Assembly: GCF_008369115.1 (NCBI RefSeq)
Contig: NZ_VOAZ01000001.1
Coordinates: forward strand, 744,001 to 808,000
Length of the DNA: 64,000 nucleotides
DNA from: Psychrobacter sp. ANT_WB68
GTDB lineage: Bacteria > Pseudomonadota > Gammaproteobacteria > Pseudomonadales > Moraxellaceae
Reading direction: 5' to 3'
The notes below the pieces were generated by a model. It was not told the DNA's origin. It worked only from the letters and a program-made list of their open reading frames with translations, and ran no database searches. Made by a program: the position numbers and the translations under genes. Shown piece by piece: positions 54,850-64,000 of this stretch (the first letter of the stretch is position 1; each line of letters starts with the position of its first letter).

Positions 54850-55979
54850 TTAGAGTGGTGGCGGTGGCGCTTCAGGATGATGACTGATAAACGACAGTGA
54901 TGGCTGTACTGATGAGGTGTCTTGATGGCAATGATTGCGCTGTAGTCGATTTTGCCAGAGCCATGCATGACTGAGTGCAGTTTTAGTTAAGTTTGGGCGG
55001 ATTGCCGCAAAGGCTTTATAGAATTTACTGCGCCCTGATTTTAATAGCTCACAAGGATATCTCGTTTCATCAGATATCCTAAAATCTGCCGAATCCAAGA
55101 CAGCTTGATCAAATAGCTCCCACACCCAAAAATCAATAGTACTGCGTTGTAGCTCTACAAAGTCACAGGCCAGAGACTGTCTGCCATAGCTTTGACTGTG
55201 TAATAGACCATGATAAGGGTCGAAACCGACACTGTATATCGCTTGCTGGCATAAGTGCTGGAGTAAGGTATAAGATAAGGACAAAACCACATTGACAGGG
55301 TCTCTCGGTGGTCTTCTATTTCGAGAATGAAACTGCCATTCATCCGCAAAAAACTGTTGATAGCATTTGAAATAAATCGCTGAACCGACACCCTCAGTAC
55401 CTATCAGGCTGGGTATTTGATAACGAGGCGTATAGTCACTATAGATGTTAGTGGATTGGTTTGGATTTTTCGCTGATGCGACATAATGCTTGCGGAATTT
55501 ATCGCGTAAGCTCTTGATTTTTTGAATAGAGTCATCTATCTCGATAAGCTTTATTTGTGAGATATGACTATGGTCAGTAGGATTGGTATTGTGTAAACAG
55601 TGCTGTAGTTTTCTCAAGGTAGTCGCTTGCTGATGCAGCTTGAGGCGCACCAGTATGGATGCCCAGTAGCTCCTTGACTCATCATTATGAATGACGTCGT
55701 ATTGCTGCACACGGCGTTCTGTACCGGCATGCCAGCGCTACCCAGCAAAAAACACGCTTCACCAGAGCGAGCACTGGGCAGGACACAGACACTGACGGCG
55801 TTTTCAGAGAGGCGAGTCAGTAAGTTGCTGCTCAAATCCACTTGAGTGGTAATCGTTAGGCTTTGGATCTGTGAGAGGGGAATGCTTAAGGGTTTTGCAA
55901 AGCTTTGATGTTGAATCAGCAGTATATTACGCTGGCATGAGAGTTGGCTGCCTTTTTTATCGATGACTATATTGTGCAT
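54850..55979 (-). pseudogene. cas1: cas1, interrupted by a 2-bp insertion
   Basis: Reading from the ATG at 55979 (HNIVIDKKGSQLSCQRNILL, the Cas1 N-terminal strand region), the frame runs to LLGSAGMPVQ and loses homology. The rest of Cas1 (WHAGTERRVQQYDV, then NDESRSYWASILVRLKLHQQ, and the C-terminal helical domain) is in another frame down to 54850. Removing one GC of the GCGC-like stretch at 55735-55738 restores LLGS-WHAGTERRVQQ. A recent 2-bp duplication therefore breaks the gene unless ribosomal frameshifting rescues it. The start region carries a 21-bp tandem duplication. Confidence 0.85.
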
Positions 55980-56012
55980 GTTAGCCTCCTAATTGTGCAT
56001 GTTAGCCTCCTA
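55971..56012 (-). repeat. 21-bp tandem duplication of the cas1 start region
   Basis: Two perfect 21-bp copies (55971-55991, 55992-56012) each contain GGAGG, a 5-nt spacer, ATG, CAC, AAT. The upstream copy makes a three-codon frame ATG-CAC-AAT-TAG directly before the real start. Confidence 0.9.
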
Positions 56013-56028
56013 AGCAGATACCAAATCC

Positions 56029-56316
56029 TTAGCCAATATAAAAATGACCTGTCGCTGTGTTTTCAGGTTTTGATAGGTTGCCTTTAGTCACTTGCGACCA
56101 ATAGGTCTTGACTATTTCGATGATAAAAAATGCATCTCCTGAATCGACTTTTGACAGCGCAAAATCGGTCAGTTGCTGCTTGCTGTCTAGTGAGAGCATA
56201 CATTCATAAGCGGACTTCTGACCTGTCGCACTATAGCTTTTAATATTATAGCGCAGCAGTGATTGGCGCTTTGGGTCGCTGATGTCGTAGCCCACTATAT
56301 AAAGTCGCTGCCTCAT
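56029..56316 (-). CDS. Second Cas2-like protein
   Basis: About 95 aa. RQRLYIVGYDISDPKRQSLL carries the Cas2-type first strand with the conserved aspartate (YDISD). A central KSAYECML segment and a closing FFIIEIVK strand also fit the Cas2 fold. It is 17 nt upstream of cas1, so cas1 lies between two cas2-type genes. The divergence from the neighbouring cas2 is large. The ATG at 56316 is the first that starts directly before the fold; a longer frame from 56379 is open. The role could be a second Cas2 subunit or a nuclease of the VapD type. Confidence 0.7.
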   Translation of the reverse strand: MRQRLYIVGYDISDPKRQSLLRYNIKSYSATGQKSAYECMLSLDSKQQLTDFALSKVDSGDAFFIIEIVKTYWSQVTKGNLSKPENTATGHFYIG

Positions 56317-56424
56317 GGTTTGATGCCCCAATATTGCCTGACTGTTATATAGACTTTCTGTGTCTAATAACAGCGGCACTCATTTGGTTGACCCATACAT
56401 ACTGAGTGACCAAGTTGATAAACA

Positions 56425-57255
<831 letters not shown>

Positions 57256-57342
57256 TTAAAACAAACAGACATGATCAAAGAGCGGCTGCGTTTTCTAGAT
57301 AATACCTTAATCGTATTATGTAGTCATAACACAGCGTTGATA

Positions 57343-58251
57343 TTAAGCGGCCAGCTCAGTTTTGTTGGCCGCAGTCTGGGCATTATTAAAGCACAGTCCC
57401 ATCATCACGCCATATGATGAGCAATGAATCCAGTGGTTGTTTCTGATTGAGTATATTTCACTCTCAACAGAGAAGTTAGCCACATCTTGTTTCACAATCA
57501 CATTGTTCAATGATTTTTTTAGCTGTTGCAAGCCCTGATAGTTGCTTGAGTAGCGTGGACCTGCAGCAATAACCATCTGTTTGCCTTCGATGCTATGGAG
57601 GTAGTTGCACAGGTTGGGTATCTGCTGCTGTACTTCTACTATGTCCAATACGTTAGAAAACAGATGCATCGAATAGTCTGCTGGCGCAAGCGTCTCACGG
57701 TCATGCTCCAAAAAATCAGCCAAATATTTATGATACGGATGAATAGTGACATTGGCCGCGATACGTGAGGACATCTTAGTCACCAATAGTACTGCCAAAT
57801 CTAGTGTGGTTTGGGAAGGCTCAACGAGATAAAAGTTCAGCGTAAAATTTTCGCAGTTTACATACTGTTCGAGATAGCTTAGTAGCGCCAAACTGGCAAT
57901 AGCCTGCCCGCAGCCATAATCGACGAAATTAATCGTTTTAGTGACTGGCTCCGTGCGTATATTATTACTCATGATTTGAGTAATAACGCTATTAAAGCGG
58001 TTAAAGTGGCTTTTGCCATATAAGGTCGTATACATCACTGCTTGCTCTATTGAAGTCAGCGGTGTTTGCGCACGGTTAGTTGCATGTGCAAAGGCTGGAT
58101 AGTTTAAGCTCTTATATACTGTAGAGACATAAGTACCAACCATCGCATTATAATAGCGATCAAAGCCATGGAGCTGTAGCTGATCAGCAGCATAAGCAAC
58201 TTGCTGTGCGACGTTCTGTACGGCTTCTTGTGCTTGGTTATATGCAATCAT
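57343..58251 (-). CDS. SAM-methyltransferase-like protein next to CRISPR array, copy 3
   Basis: About 302 aa. It shares the scheme of the two other copies: a front segment with LNYPAFAHATNRAQTPL, the SAM motif FVDYGCGQAIASLALLSYLE, LVEPSQTTLDLAVLL, and HLFSNVLDIVEVQ. It is more diverged from the other two than they are from each other. One change is notable: the third glycine position of the motif reads GCGQA instead of GCGQG. The ATG at 58251 has GGAGAGAG 4 nt upstream. It follows array 3 after a terminator. Here ssb is replaced by alkB downstream. Confidence 0.72.
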   Translation of the reverse strand: MIAYNQAQEAVQNVAQQVAYAADQLQLHGFDRYYNAMVGTYVSTVYKSLNYPAFAHATNRAQTPLTSIEQAVMYTTLYGKSHFNRFNSVITQIMSNNIRTEPVTKTINFVDYGCGQAIASLALLSYLEQYVNCENFTLNFYLVEPSQTTLDLAVLLVTKMSSRIAANVTIHPYHKYLADFLEHDRETLAPADYSMHLFSNVLDIVEVQQQIPNLCNYLHSIEGKQMVIAAGPRYSSNYQGLQQLKKSLNNVIVKQDVANFSVESEIYSIRNNHWIHCSSYGVMMGLCFNNAQTAANKTELAA

Positions 58252-58351
58252 CGGTCTCTCTCCACTAGGCGGTTGATGAGCCAATTATGGAGGAGAGAGC
58301 GTTAATACTATTAAAATGACAAGCTTGTGACAGTCAGTGCATTAAAAGCAA

Positions 58352-58376
58352 AAAACCACCGATAGGTGGTTTTCTG
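58352..58376 (-). terminator. Hairpin terminator after array 3
   Basis: AAAACCACC (58352-58360) pairs with GGTGGTTTT (58365-58373) around GATA. On the minus strand it ends in T-rich sequence. Confidence 0.75.
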
Positions 58377-58383
58377 TTTTTTG

Positions 58384-58625
58384 TATTCAACGCCTTACAA
58401 ATTAAGCAACGTTTTAGACGGAGAGGTCCACCTGGACACCTGGGCTGAAGAGTCTTAATCCCTTACGAATCAGGGAGCGTTTCAGACGGCTCAGCTTAAA
58501 GCAGAGCTAGATAAAGTAAAGTCTTAATCCCTTACAAATCAGGGAGCGTTTCAGACTGTAGACCAAATAGGTGGTATGCCTATAGATCAGTCTTAATCCC
58601 TTACAAATCAGGGAGCGTTTCAGAC
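58384..58625 (-). CRISPR. CRISPR array 3: four repeats, three spacers
   Basis: Repeats start at 58384 (degenerate, leader-distal), 58452, 58521 and 58590; spacers are 32-33 nt. The two leader-proximal repeats carry a shared change (TTACAAATC in place of TTACGAATC), so they were copied from one another. Repeat type matches arrays 1 and 2. The leader is at the high-coordinate side; cmr genes lie beyond it on the same strand. Confidence 0.95.
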
Positions 58626-58850
58626 GTGTACAACGAATTTTATTGTCAATTAAATCAATAACTTACAACCAATAAACTAACCGATAAAAGTTTGCTTAAA
58701 AGTTGGTGTTTTTTTGATCAATTTTTAAGTAAAAATTGACTAAATAATAACCAATTCTACGTCTGAAACGTTAAATAATCACTATAGTCTTCGTCAGATT
58801 ATGTCCGAAACGCCCTGATAATTAGGGGTCACTATATAAAATAGTGACAT
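58626..58850 (-). promoter_or_regulatory. Leader of array 3
   Basis: Shares the AT-rich block, the hairpin (58698-58707 with 58717-58726, two G-U pairs) and inverted motifs GTCTGAAAC (58761) and GTCCGAAAC (58803). It adds an 8-bp stem (GTCACTAT, 58828-58835 with 58841-58848) that may end cmr transcripts. Confidence 0.75.
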
Positions 58851-58901
58851 CGGTATGTTAAATTAATATTCTCAAGTTTACAACTAAGAAATCGATATAG
58901 A

Positions 58902-60065
58902 TTATTTAGGTATATTATCTTGAATAAATTTATAAGCTTTTTTAGTGTTTTTGGCATCTATACTTGCCCAAGAAGCAACTAAATCAGAGTGCTCATCTAG
59001 TACTACTTGTGCCACGCTCTGGATATCTTCAGTATTATCCTTATCGAGTGCTAATGACTCAAAAAACTTATTCTTTTTACTACTCAAGCTGTCAATAAGT
59101 TGAGCTTCGTCTAAATACTTTATCACTTGGCGAATAGGAGCAAGAGGGTCTTTATTCTTATCGATGGACACTCCTTTGCCATATCGCTTTGCCATATCAT
59201 TGCTTAGCGCATCGTCAACCGTAAAGTAACCATATCCTGATGAGCCTTTGGACCCGAGACCAACGTTTGCGATGGTTTCTTTGAGCAGCTCTCTGGCGAA
59301 ATGCACCCATTTTTGCTCACCTTCAATCACAAAATAAAATGAGCCTTGTATGGCAACCTGTTGATTGGGCACCGGGTTTTCCATATTCAAAGCTTCATCA
59401 AGTTCACGATTGTAGTATTTCGGATGATGCACCGTTACTACATCGCCAACGAAAGGCTTGTAGTCATTGCCGGTCAATAAGCTGCCTTGGTCATTGACCA
59501 TAGGTATCCACCACGCATCATGCCATATCAGATATCCTGCATCTCCCTGACTGTCATCATCACCATCACCGTTGTCAGCGCCAAATAGAAGATCTAAAAT
59601 CTGTTGTTTTTGCTCTTGGATAATGATTTTGTTGGTATTGTCAGATTTTTCAAATTTCAATGTGCCGTCTTCATTGCGTTCAGCAAATAAATGCTCAGTA
59701 TAAGACCTCACAGCACCCTTTATGGAAGAGCCTGCCAGCATGGGCATACCGTAGGTATGATGAGTGGTCGCACCTGTTTCAAGCGTACCACCGAGAGAGA
59801 GACCAGTAAATAATCGGCCATCTACCTTAGCTGTAACGGTCGCAAAGTTGTCATTGCCATCTTCGTGAGTGGCATCCAGCCAGCGGTTGAATGCGAGTAA
59901 GTACAAATCGCTCGCTGTGACATTGGCAATCGTATTGATTAGTTGAGCCTTGATGGATTTTTCACTTTCTTCCCAATCTGTCAAGCCACGTTGCATCAGT
60001 AGGCCAGCATGAGCGTCATTGACTCTTGGAAAAATCTGCTTTAAGTGATTTCTCATTAACTGCAT
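58902..60065 (-). CDS. cmr6: Type III-B CRISPR RAMP protein Cmr6
   Basis: 387 aa. A RAMP-family fold with the glycine-rich closing loop GLGSKGSSGYGYF near residue 285 and an early GSSIKGAVRSYTEHL segment of the Cmr6/Csm RAMP type. Cmr6 caps the 3' end of crRNA in the Cmr complex that cuts target RNA. AAGGGAG lies 7 nt before the ATG. It is last in the cmr2-3-4-5-6 order on the minus strand, 12 nt after cmr5. An acidic low-complexity stretch (NGDGDDDSQGD) interrupts the middle. Confidence 0.85.
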   Translation of the reverse strand: MQLMRNHLKQIFPRVNDAHAGLLMQRGLTDWEESEKSIKAQLINTIANVTASDLYLLAFNRWLDATHEDGNDNFATVTAKVDGRLFTGLSLGGTLETGATTHHTYGMPMLAGSSIKGAVRSYTEHLFAERNEDGTLKFEKSDNTNKIIIQEQKQQILDLLFGADNGDGDDDSQGDAGYLIWHDAWWIPMVNDQGSLLTGNDYKPFVGDVVTVHHPKYYNRELDEALNMENPVPNQQVAIQGSFYFVIEGEQKWVHFARELLKETIANVGLGSKGSSGYGYFTVDDALSNDMAKRYGKGVSIDKNKDPLAPIRQVIKYLDEAQLIDSLSSKKNKFFESLALDKDNTEDIQSVAQVVLDEHSDLVASWASIDAKNTKKAYKFIQDNIPK

Positions 60066-60077
60066 ATCAATACTCCC

Positions 60078-60431
60078 TTATGATTGCTTTTCTAATAAAG
60101 CTTGGGTGTAACGCTTGAGCCAAGCACTGGCATCAAGTGCTTCTCTACTCAGCAATTGATACTCAGTAACGCTAGATTTTAGGATGGCGTGGTGTAACAC
60201 AGAGGCGTCTTTTTTATTTAACAGTATGGCGATGTGTTCTAATAATACTTTGTGTTCTTCTTTGTTCTTTGCCATCAAAAATCCAATAGCTTGTGCCAAA
60301 CCTGACTGCATAATCATGGACGGGAAGGTGAGTGCCAGCGTGCGATATTTAGCCTCTACGCTATCTCCCTGAACTTTATGTACCAAAGGATAGGCAAGCT
60401 CGGCGTATTTATGGGTTCTTATTTTCATCAT
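60078..60431 (-). CDS. cmr5: Type III-B CRISPR small subunit Cmr5
   Basis: 117 aa, all-helical, with the Cmr5 pattern YRTLALTFPSMIMQSGLAQA (residues about 29-48). Cmr5 lines the inside of the Cmr backbone and contacts target RNA. Start and upstream stop overlap by one nt (TAATG), indicating translational coupling with cmr4. It is flanked by cmr4 and cmr6, as usual. Confidence 0.85.
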   Translation of the reverse strand: MMKIRTHKYAELAYPLVHKVQGDSVEAKYRTLALTFPSMIMQSGLAQAIGFLMAKNKEEHKVLLEHIAILLNKKDASVLHHAILKSSVTEYQLLSREALDASAWLKRYTQALLEKQS

Positions 60432-61348
60432 TACGCCTCTTCAGTGTTATTAGAGTTCAAAAGCAAACGACAAAAGCCGCGACCCACGGTGTGCTTACCC
60501 CCTATCTGAATCTTAATCTCTTGTTTGGGTAATAAGTCAGCCAAATCCTGAGCACTGCGATCATCTGATTTTTTACGAGATTGACTGACACCAAGCACAC
60601 CCCAAAACACGCTGTCGGCAGGCAAGTTTTCTTCTGTCCAGAGAGCACCTTGCTGTACCGTACGCGTCTTACGGTCGATGCGAATACGGGTACGTATTTC
60701 AGTAGCCGTGTCTGCTAAGAAAGAAAAAATATCATCTGGTAAGATGACAAAGCGACTGGCCACTTGTGTCCGCCAGTCCTCATAATCTTTGGAGTTCTCT
60801 GGGTATAAAGACTCAGTGATGGCATCTGCCCATTTTTGTGTACTGTCGTTATCATAAGCCTGAATGTCTAAGTCCTCTAACGCAATGCGGTCAGTTCCTC
60901 TGACAATTAGGCTGCTGCCTGCAGTCACTCGAGCGCTGACCGTGTCGTCATCACTACCTGATAATTGAGGTATCTGTAAATCAGCTGTCTTGCTAGTATT
61001 GTCACGCTTATACTGGCGCAAGATAAAAGGACAAGTAGCGTAAGCAACAGTCCCTGCAAATGAGCGAATAGGAAGCAGGAGTAAGTTTGCATCACCAAAA
61101 GCGATGGCACCAGCATGGGCGTCCTCTAGCGAGGTATCAGGACCAAACAATGTCTTTATGTCATTTGGCTGCAAAAACTCTTGTGACGCCAATTCATCTC
61201 GTAGTACGCCTTTGATAGCAGAGCCAGGAACAAGAGGTAAGTTGGTTGATTTAGAGCGGGCAATAGGCAAATCAACTACCCCCACGCCTTGACCTGTACC
61301 GACATGTAAAGCGGATAAGTTTTGTAGATGAAAGATCTGAGTTTGCAT
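60431..61348 (-). CDS. cmr4: Type III-B CRISPR backbone nuclease Cmr4
   Basis: 305 aa, RAMP family, forming the repeated backbone of the Cmr complex. Asp26 in VVDLPIARS is exactly the position of the catalytic aspartate known for Cmr4 RNA cleavage. Other landmarks are LHVGTGQGVG, the VPGSAIKGVLRDEL loop near residue 40-55, FGPDTS and FGDANLLLLPIRS. It is coupled to cmr5 by an overlap. The separation from cmr3 (83 nt) is larger than elsewhere in the operon. Confidence 0.9.
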   Translation of the reverse strand: MQTQIFHLQNLSALHVGTGQGVGVVDLPIARSKSTNLPLVPGSAIKGVLRDELASQEFLQPNDIKTLFGPDTSLEDAHAGAIAFGDANLLLLPIRSFAGTVAYATCPFILRQYKRDNTSKTADLQIPQLSGSDDDTVSARVTAGSSLIVRGTDRIALEDLDIQAYDNDSTQKWADAITESLYPENSKDYEDWRTQVASRFVILPDDIFSFLADTATEIRTRIRIDRKTRTVQQGALWTEENLPADSVFWGVLGVSQSRKKSDDRSAQDLADLLPKQEIKIQIGGKHTVGRGFCRLLLNSNNTEEA

Positions 61349-61430
61349 AAGTTTTCCCTAGTATTTTATTTAGATGTCCATTAAAGGTTTGTTGTCATTA
61401 CATATGGATGAGCGACTAAATGAGTCGTTA

Positions 61431-62681
61431 TCAGTCTGCTTTCCAAGGAGCAATGATGGCACTACCAAAGCCATCATTTTTATCTTGATCATCATCAGAC
61501 CAAACGTTATACAGAATCTGCTCCAAATCAGACAGACTAAGCCCGCTGTCTAATGTAAACCAATAAACAGAGCCACTGCTGATAGCCTTACGCATCGCCT
61601 TTGGTTTCCACAGGATTGAATCCCACCCTGAAACGGGCTGCCACTTATCGATGGCGCAGGCCTTAAGGTTGACGGTTATATTAGTATTGGGTAATCTGCC
61701 TTTTTTGGTAGAAGCCTCTAACCAAGACGGTAGATAGCCATTGGCAAAGATACAAGGCGTCAAAAATGTCAGTCTAAAGCCCTTGGCATCATTAATCTTA
61801 CGCAATAGCTCCTCGCTACTGTCATCATACAACTCTTCAATACCATTAACTGATATAAACTTAGACAGTCTGCGCTCACCGCCAAAGGTAACCATATCTT
61901 CATCTAGGCTTTGCTCGGTTTGCACAATGAAACCAAGTCGATTGTCTTTCCATACTGATCTGCCGTTAGTAGCTTTGCCTTCCGTTATTGCGTAACCAAA
62001 ATCAAAACTGGCGGTTTGAAACAGCTGTCCTGTCTTAGAGGACTTTGACTTGCTGTCTATCGCTACATGAGTACGTAGGTCGATAGGCAGTTGTGCTAAT
62101 CCGTCTTTTTGTAGCTCGTCAAAAGTGAGTTTGGACTTGTTTTTATTGTCAGCTTCAAGCTCAGCTTGCCACCTTTTTAAATGTTCAAGCGTCCAATAAG
62201 CAACACCAGGCTTTGGCTTACCTTTTATCGGAGTTTCCATTTGTACTGGCAATAGACCATCAGGCAGGTCGCTACCACAATCAGGGTCTAATGCTTTTGG
62301 CGCCAGTCGAACCAGTTGAATCTTTGCATTGGTTTCTTCAGCTTCATTATTGTCTGATTTGGCTTCAAAATATAGAGCATCAGCTGGCTCTGGCACTAGT
62401 ATCTCAACGTGCTGCAGTGACTCATCGAATCTGGCTAAATAAGGTCCTGTAGATTTGATAGCGAGTACCTGCTGATAGGATTGGTTGGTGACGTTGTCAA
62501 CGGTGTGTTCATCAATCTGCGCTTGCTTTTGATTGATGCTCGTTGCTCTAATCAGCCCTGCCGCTGCTGATGGCATAGGGAAAACCACGTCTGCTGCTGA
62601 TGCTTGTGAACCAAAAGGTTTGCCTGATCGAAATACTAAAGGGGCAAGAGGTTCAATAAGGTAATTAGTCATTAAGGTCAT
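61431..62681 (-). CDS. cmr3: Type III-B CRISPR RAMP protein Cmr3
   Basis: About 416 aa. The N-terminus LIEPLAPLVFRSGKPFG is the signature of Cmr3, which sits beside Cmr2 and holds the crRNA 5' handle. The C-terminal GFGSAIIAPW is also typical. The ATG at 62681 follows GGGAAAG and is separated from the cmr2 stop by 2 nt (TAGTAATG), so it is coupled to cmr2; the frame open further upstream overlaps cmr2 and is not needed. Confidence 0.88.
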   Translation of the reverse strand: MTLMTNYLIEPLAPLVFRSGKPFGSQASAADVVFPMPSAAAGLIRATSINQKQAQIDEHTVDNVTNQSYQQVLAIKSTGPYLARFDESLQHVEILVPEPADALYFEAKSDNNEAEETNAKIQLVRLAPKALDPDCGSDLPDGLLPVQMETPIKGKPKPGVAYWTLEHLKRWQAELEADNKNKSKLTFDELQKDGLAQLPIDLRTHVAIDSKSKSSKTGQLFQTASFDFGYAITEGKATNGRSVWKDNRLGFIVQTEQSLDEDMVTFGGERRLSKFISVNGIEELYDDSSEELLRKINDAKGFRLTFLTPCIFANGYLPSWLEASTKKGRLPNTNITVNLKACAIDKWQPVSGWDSILWKPKAMRKAISSGSVYWFTLDSGLSLSDLEQILYNVWSDDDQDKNDGFGSAIIAPWKAD

Positions 62682-62683
62682 TA

Positions 62684-64000
62684 CTATTCTTTCCCCAGTT
62701 CTTGTTGTGTTTTGGCTGCAAACCAACGTGCCACGATGAGCTCATCAGCCAATTTATCTAAACCTATATCTACACCGCGGTATTTTAGTTGTTTTATAGT
62801 CTCGCCTTCGATGTTATTACCGGTGGCTGTACGTGCCTGTTTTAGCATGCGCTTTAATTCAGCTGAGCGAATACCTTGTCGTAGGTCATCTTGATCTTTT
62901 GCAATCAGATACGTGCTTAGATGGATGTCTCTAATGTCATAAGCCACGCGGCTAGGGATGTCTTTATTGACGTACATTTTTATCCACTTTTGGAAGGCTT
63001 CTAAGCTTGTAGTGTCGTCCCACTGGTATCTAACGTGAATATCATTACCTGAACGTACAGAAAGCAGAAGACTCAATGCATTACGACGTTTGCTAATATC
63101 ATCTTTGATATGATCGCCTTTGGCATGTTTTTCTGCTTGATTTGCCAAATCGCGTATTACACTCATTGGAGTCATAATATGGCAAACTGCCAAACCAACA
63201 GATAGGGTAGGTGACTTATCAACGCCAAGGCTTTTGCTAACGTCTAGCAATCTGGCTTTGAAGTCATCACTCAGTCGTTTGCTACAATCATAAGCTTGGT
63301 CTAGTGGTACAAAGCCTAGTACATCATCACCGCCTGCGTAGATGCAGTGGCCACTATAGGCACGCATAGTATCAGGCACGCTTTCTGCAAAGTCTGACAG
63401 CGCTTTAGTGATTTCTTGATGTTCTTGTAAGCTTGTTGCTTTGTCCAATAGCTCGCCCATGCGGTCACCGTCTGCTAATAGCATAACGCCATAGCTATAA
63501 GGCTCACCATATTCTTTCCAAACAGGTAAGAGCTGGTGCTTTAGTAGCTTTAGTTGGTCACCTATTGCGTCATCTATCTGCTTCCATTCTTGTATAGCAG
63601 CATCTAACCGGTATGGATACAGTAATTGGGCATCATAAGCAAAATCTGCATATATGCTTCGAGCAGTACTGCTATCTATATTACCTCGCACACGAGTTGC
63701 TGCACCTAGCTTGACCAGCTGGCTGTAAATTGCTTTTACTTGCTCATAATTTTCGTGCTGAATTAATGATTCTTGTATCCAAGCATGAGCCGTTACGCGA
63801 GTAAAAGGGGTAAACTGTTCGACAGTATCAGCAAAACCTAAGCGCTTGATGGTACCGAGACAGTCTAGTTGCTCAGAATCTGACAAGGACAGTTTGGTGC
63901 GGGTTTTTGTTTTTAGTTTATTGTGAGAGTTGTTAAGTATCGTCTCATATGCTCCGTCAAGTGATGACTTGGGTAGCATACGAGTAGCATCGTATGGGTC
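62684..64000 (-). CDS. cmr2: Type III-B CRISPR protein Cas10/Cmr2, partial (start beyond window)
   Basis: At least 439 codons are present and the frame is open to the window edge (DPYDATR precedes a Met at 63979), so the N-terminus, including any HD nuclease domain, is missing. The palm polymerase motif GGDD (63323-63334, in YAGGDDVLGF) is intact. That predicts synthesis of a nucleotide second messenger (cyclic oligoadenylate or, in some III-B systems, SAM-AMP) when target RNA is bound. No CARF-type effector, Cmr1 or Cas6 is seen in the window. Confidence 0.9.
   Translation of the reverse strand, partial: DPYDATRMLPKSSLDGAYETILNNSHNKLKTKTRTKLSLSDSEQLDCLGTIKRLGFADTVEQFTPFTRVTAHAWIQESLIQHENYEQVKAIYSQLVKLGAATRVRGNIDSSTARSIYADFAYDAQLLYPYRLDAAIQEWKQIDDAIGDQLKLLKHQLLPVWKEYGEPYSYGVMLLADGDRMGELLDKATSLQEHQEITKALSDFAESVPDTMRAYSGHCIYAGGDDVLGFVPLDQAYDCSKRLSDDFKARLLDVSKSLGVDKSPTLSVGLAVCHIMTPMSVIRDLANQAEKHAKGDHIKDDISKRRNALSLLLSVRSGNDIHVRYQWDDTTSLEAFQKWIKMYVNKDIPSRVAYDIRDIHLSTYLIAKDQDDLRQGIRSAELKRMLKQARTATGNNIEGETIKQLKYRGVDIGLDKLADELIVARWFAAKTQQELGKE

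Larger units (their letters stand above)
51608..55210. repeat. CRISPR module duplicate, right copy
   Basis: The counterpart of 32685-35570 with the same gene order. It is longer because its array has more spacers. The homologous part ends inside cas1 near 55210, while this copy continues into the rest of cas1. Confidence 0.85.

Noticed and set aside
58384..58625. Subtype III-A or I arrangement for the CRISPR locus
   Set aside because: The gene order cmr2-3-4-5-6 and Cmr3, Cmr4 and Cmr5 signatures identify type III-B; no Cascade or Csm-specific protein is seen.

Overview
The window looks like chromosome of a Psychrobacter-type gammaproteobacterium (Moraxellaceae). This is an inference from moderate-to-low GC, the mix of housekeeping proteins, an Acinetobacter/Psychrobacter-style extended signal peptide on the CdiA-like exoprotein, and a mobile module of a type known from gammaproteobacteria. 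No rRNA or tRNA gene was seen.

Layout. (1) 1-9.8 kb: ordinary genes (HupE/UreJ, a triple-RidA protein, an AtoE-type fatty-acid transporter, rluF, ppiC, a Prx5-like peroxiredoxin). Mixed in are accessory debris: a NADAR-type antitoxin candidate with an unidentified partner, a broken HNH nuclease gene, IS3-type transposase remnants, and a 63-bp sequence recurring inverted 7 kb away. (2) 9.9-14 kb: a leucine-rich-repeat protein and several small orphan genes. (3) 14-26.2 kb: a contact-dependent inhibition locus, cdiB-cdiA-cdiI, whose CdiA ends in an EndoU-like nuclease domain, followed by two related candidate immunity genes. (4) 26.6-32.6 kb: three overlapping genes resembling the Gamma-Mobile-Trio (GmtX/Y/Z); the third has a complete tyrosine-recombinase active site. 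(5) 32.7-35.6 kb: a decayed copy of a CRISPR module (ssb, SAM-methyltransferase-like gene, array, leader, nonsense cas2, cas1 fragment). (6) 36-51.4 kb: a DNA phosphorothioation defence locus, sspFGH (DptFGH-like restriction) and sspA / sspBCD (modification). (7) 51.6-56.3 kb: a second, longer copy of the same CRISPR module, with cas2, a frameshifted cas1 and an additional Cas2-like gene. (8) 56.4-64 kb: alkB, a third methyltransferase-like paralogue, a third array and leader, and type III-B genes cmr6-cmr5-cmr4-cmr3-cmr2, the last running off the window.

How the parts fit. In the Ssp locus, a cysteine desulfurase (SspA), a PP-loop sulfotransfer enzyme (SspD), a DUF4007 protein (SspB) and an ATPase (SspC) should mark self DNA with sulfur in the backbone, while SspFGH should act on unmarked DNA. 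The Cmr complex should target RNA of invaders recorded in three arrays that share one repeat type and one leader type, all read on the minus strand. Each array is followed by a hairpin terminator and then a paralogous methyltransferase-like gene. The unusual points are this repeated array/methyltransferase/ssb unit, its diverged duplicates on both sides of the Ssp locus, the loss of an intact cas1 in both copies, and a 14-copy in-frame 9-bp repeat inside sspH.
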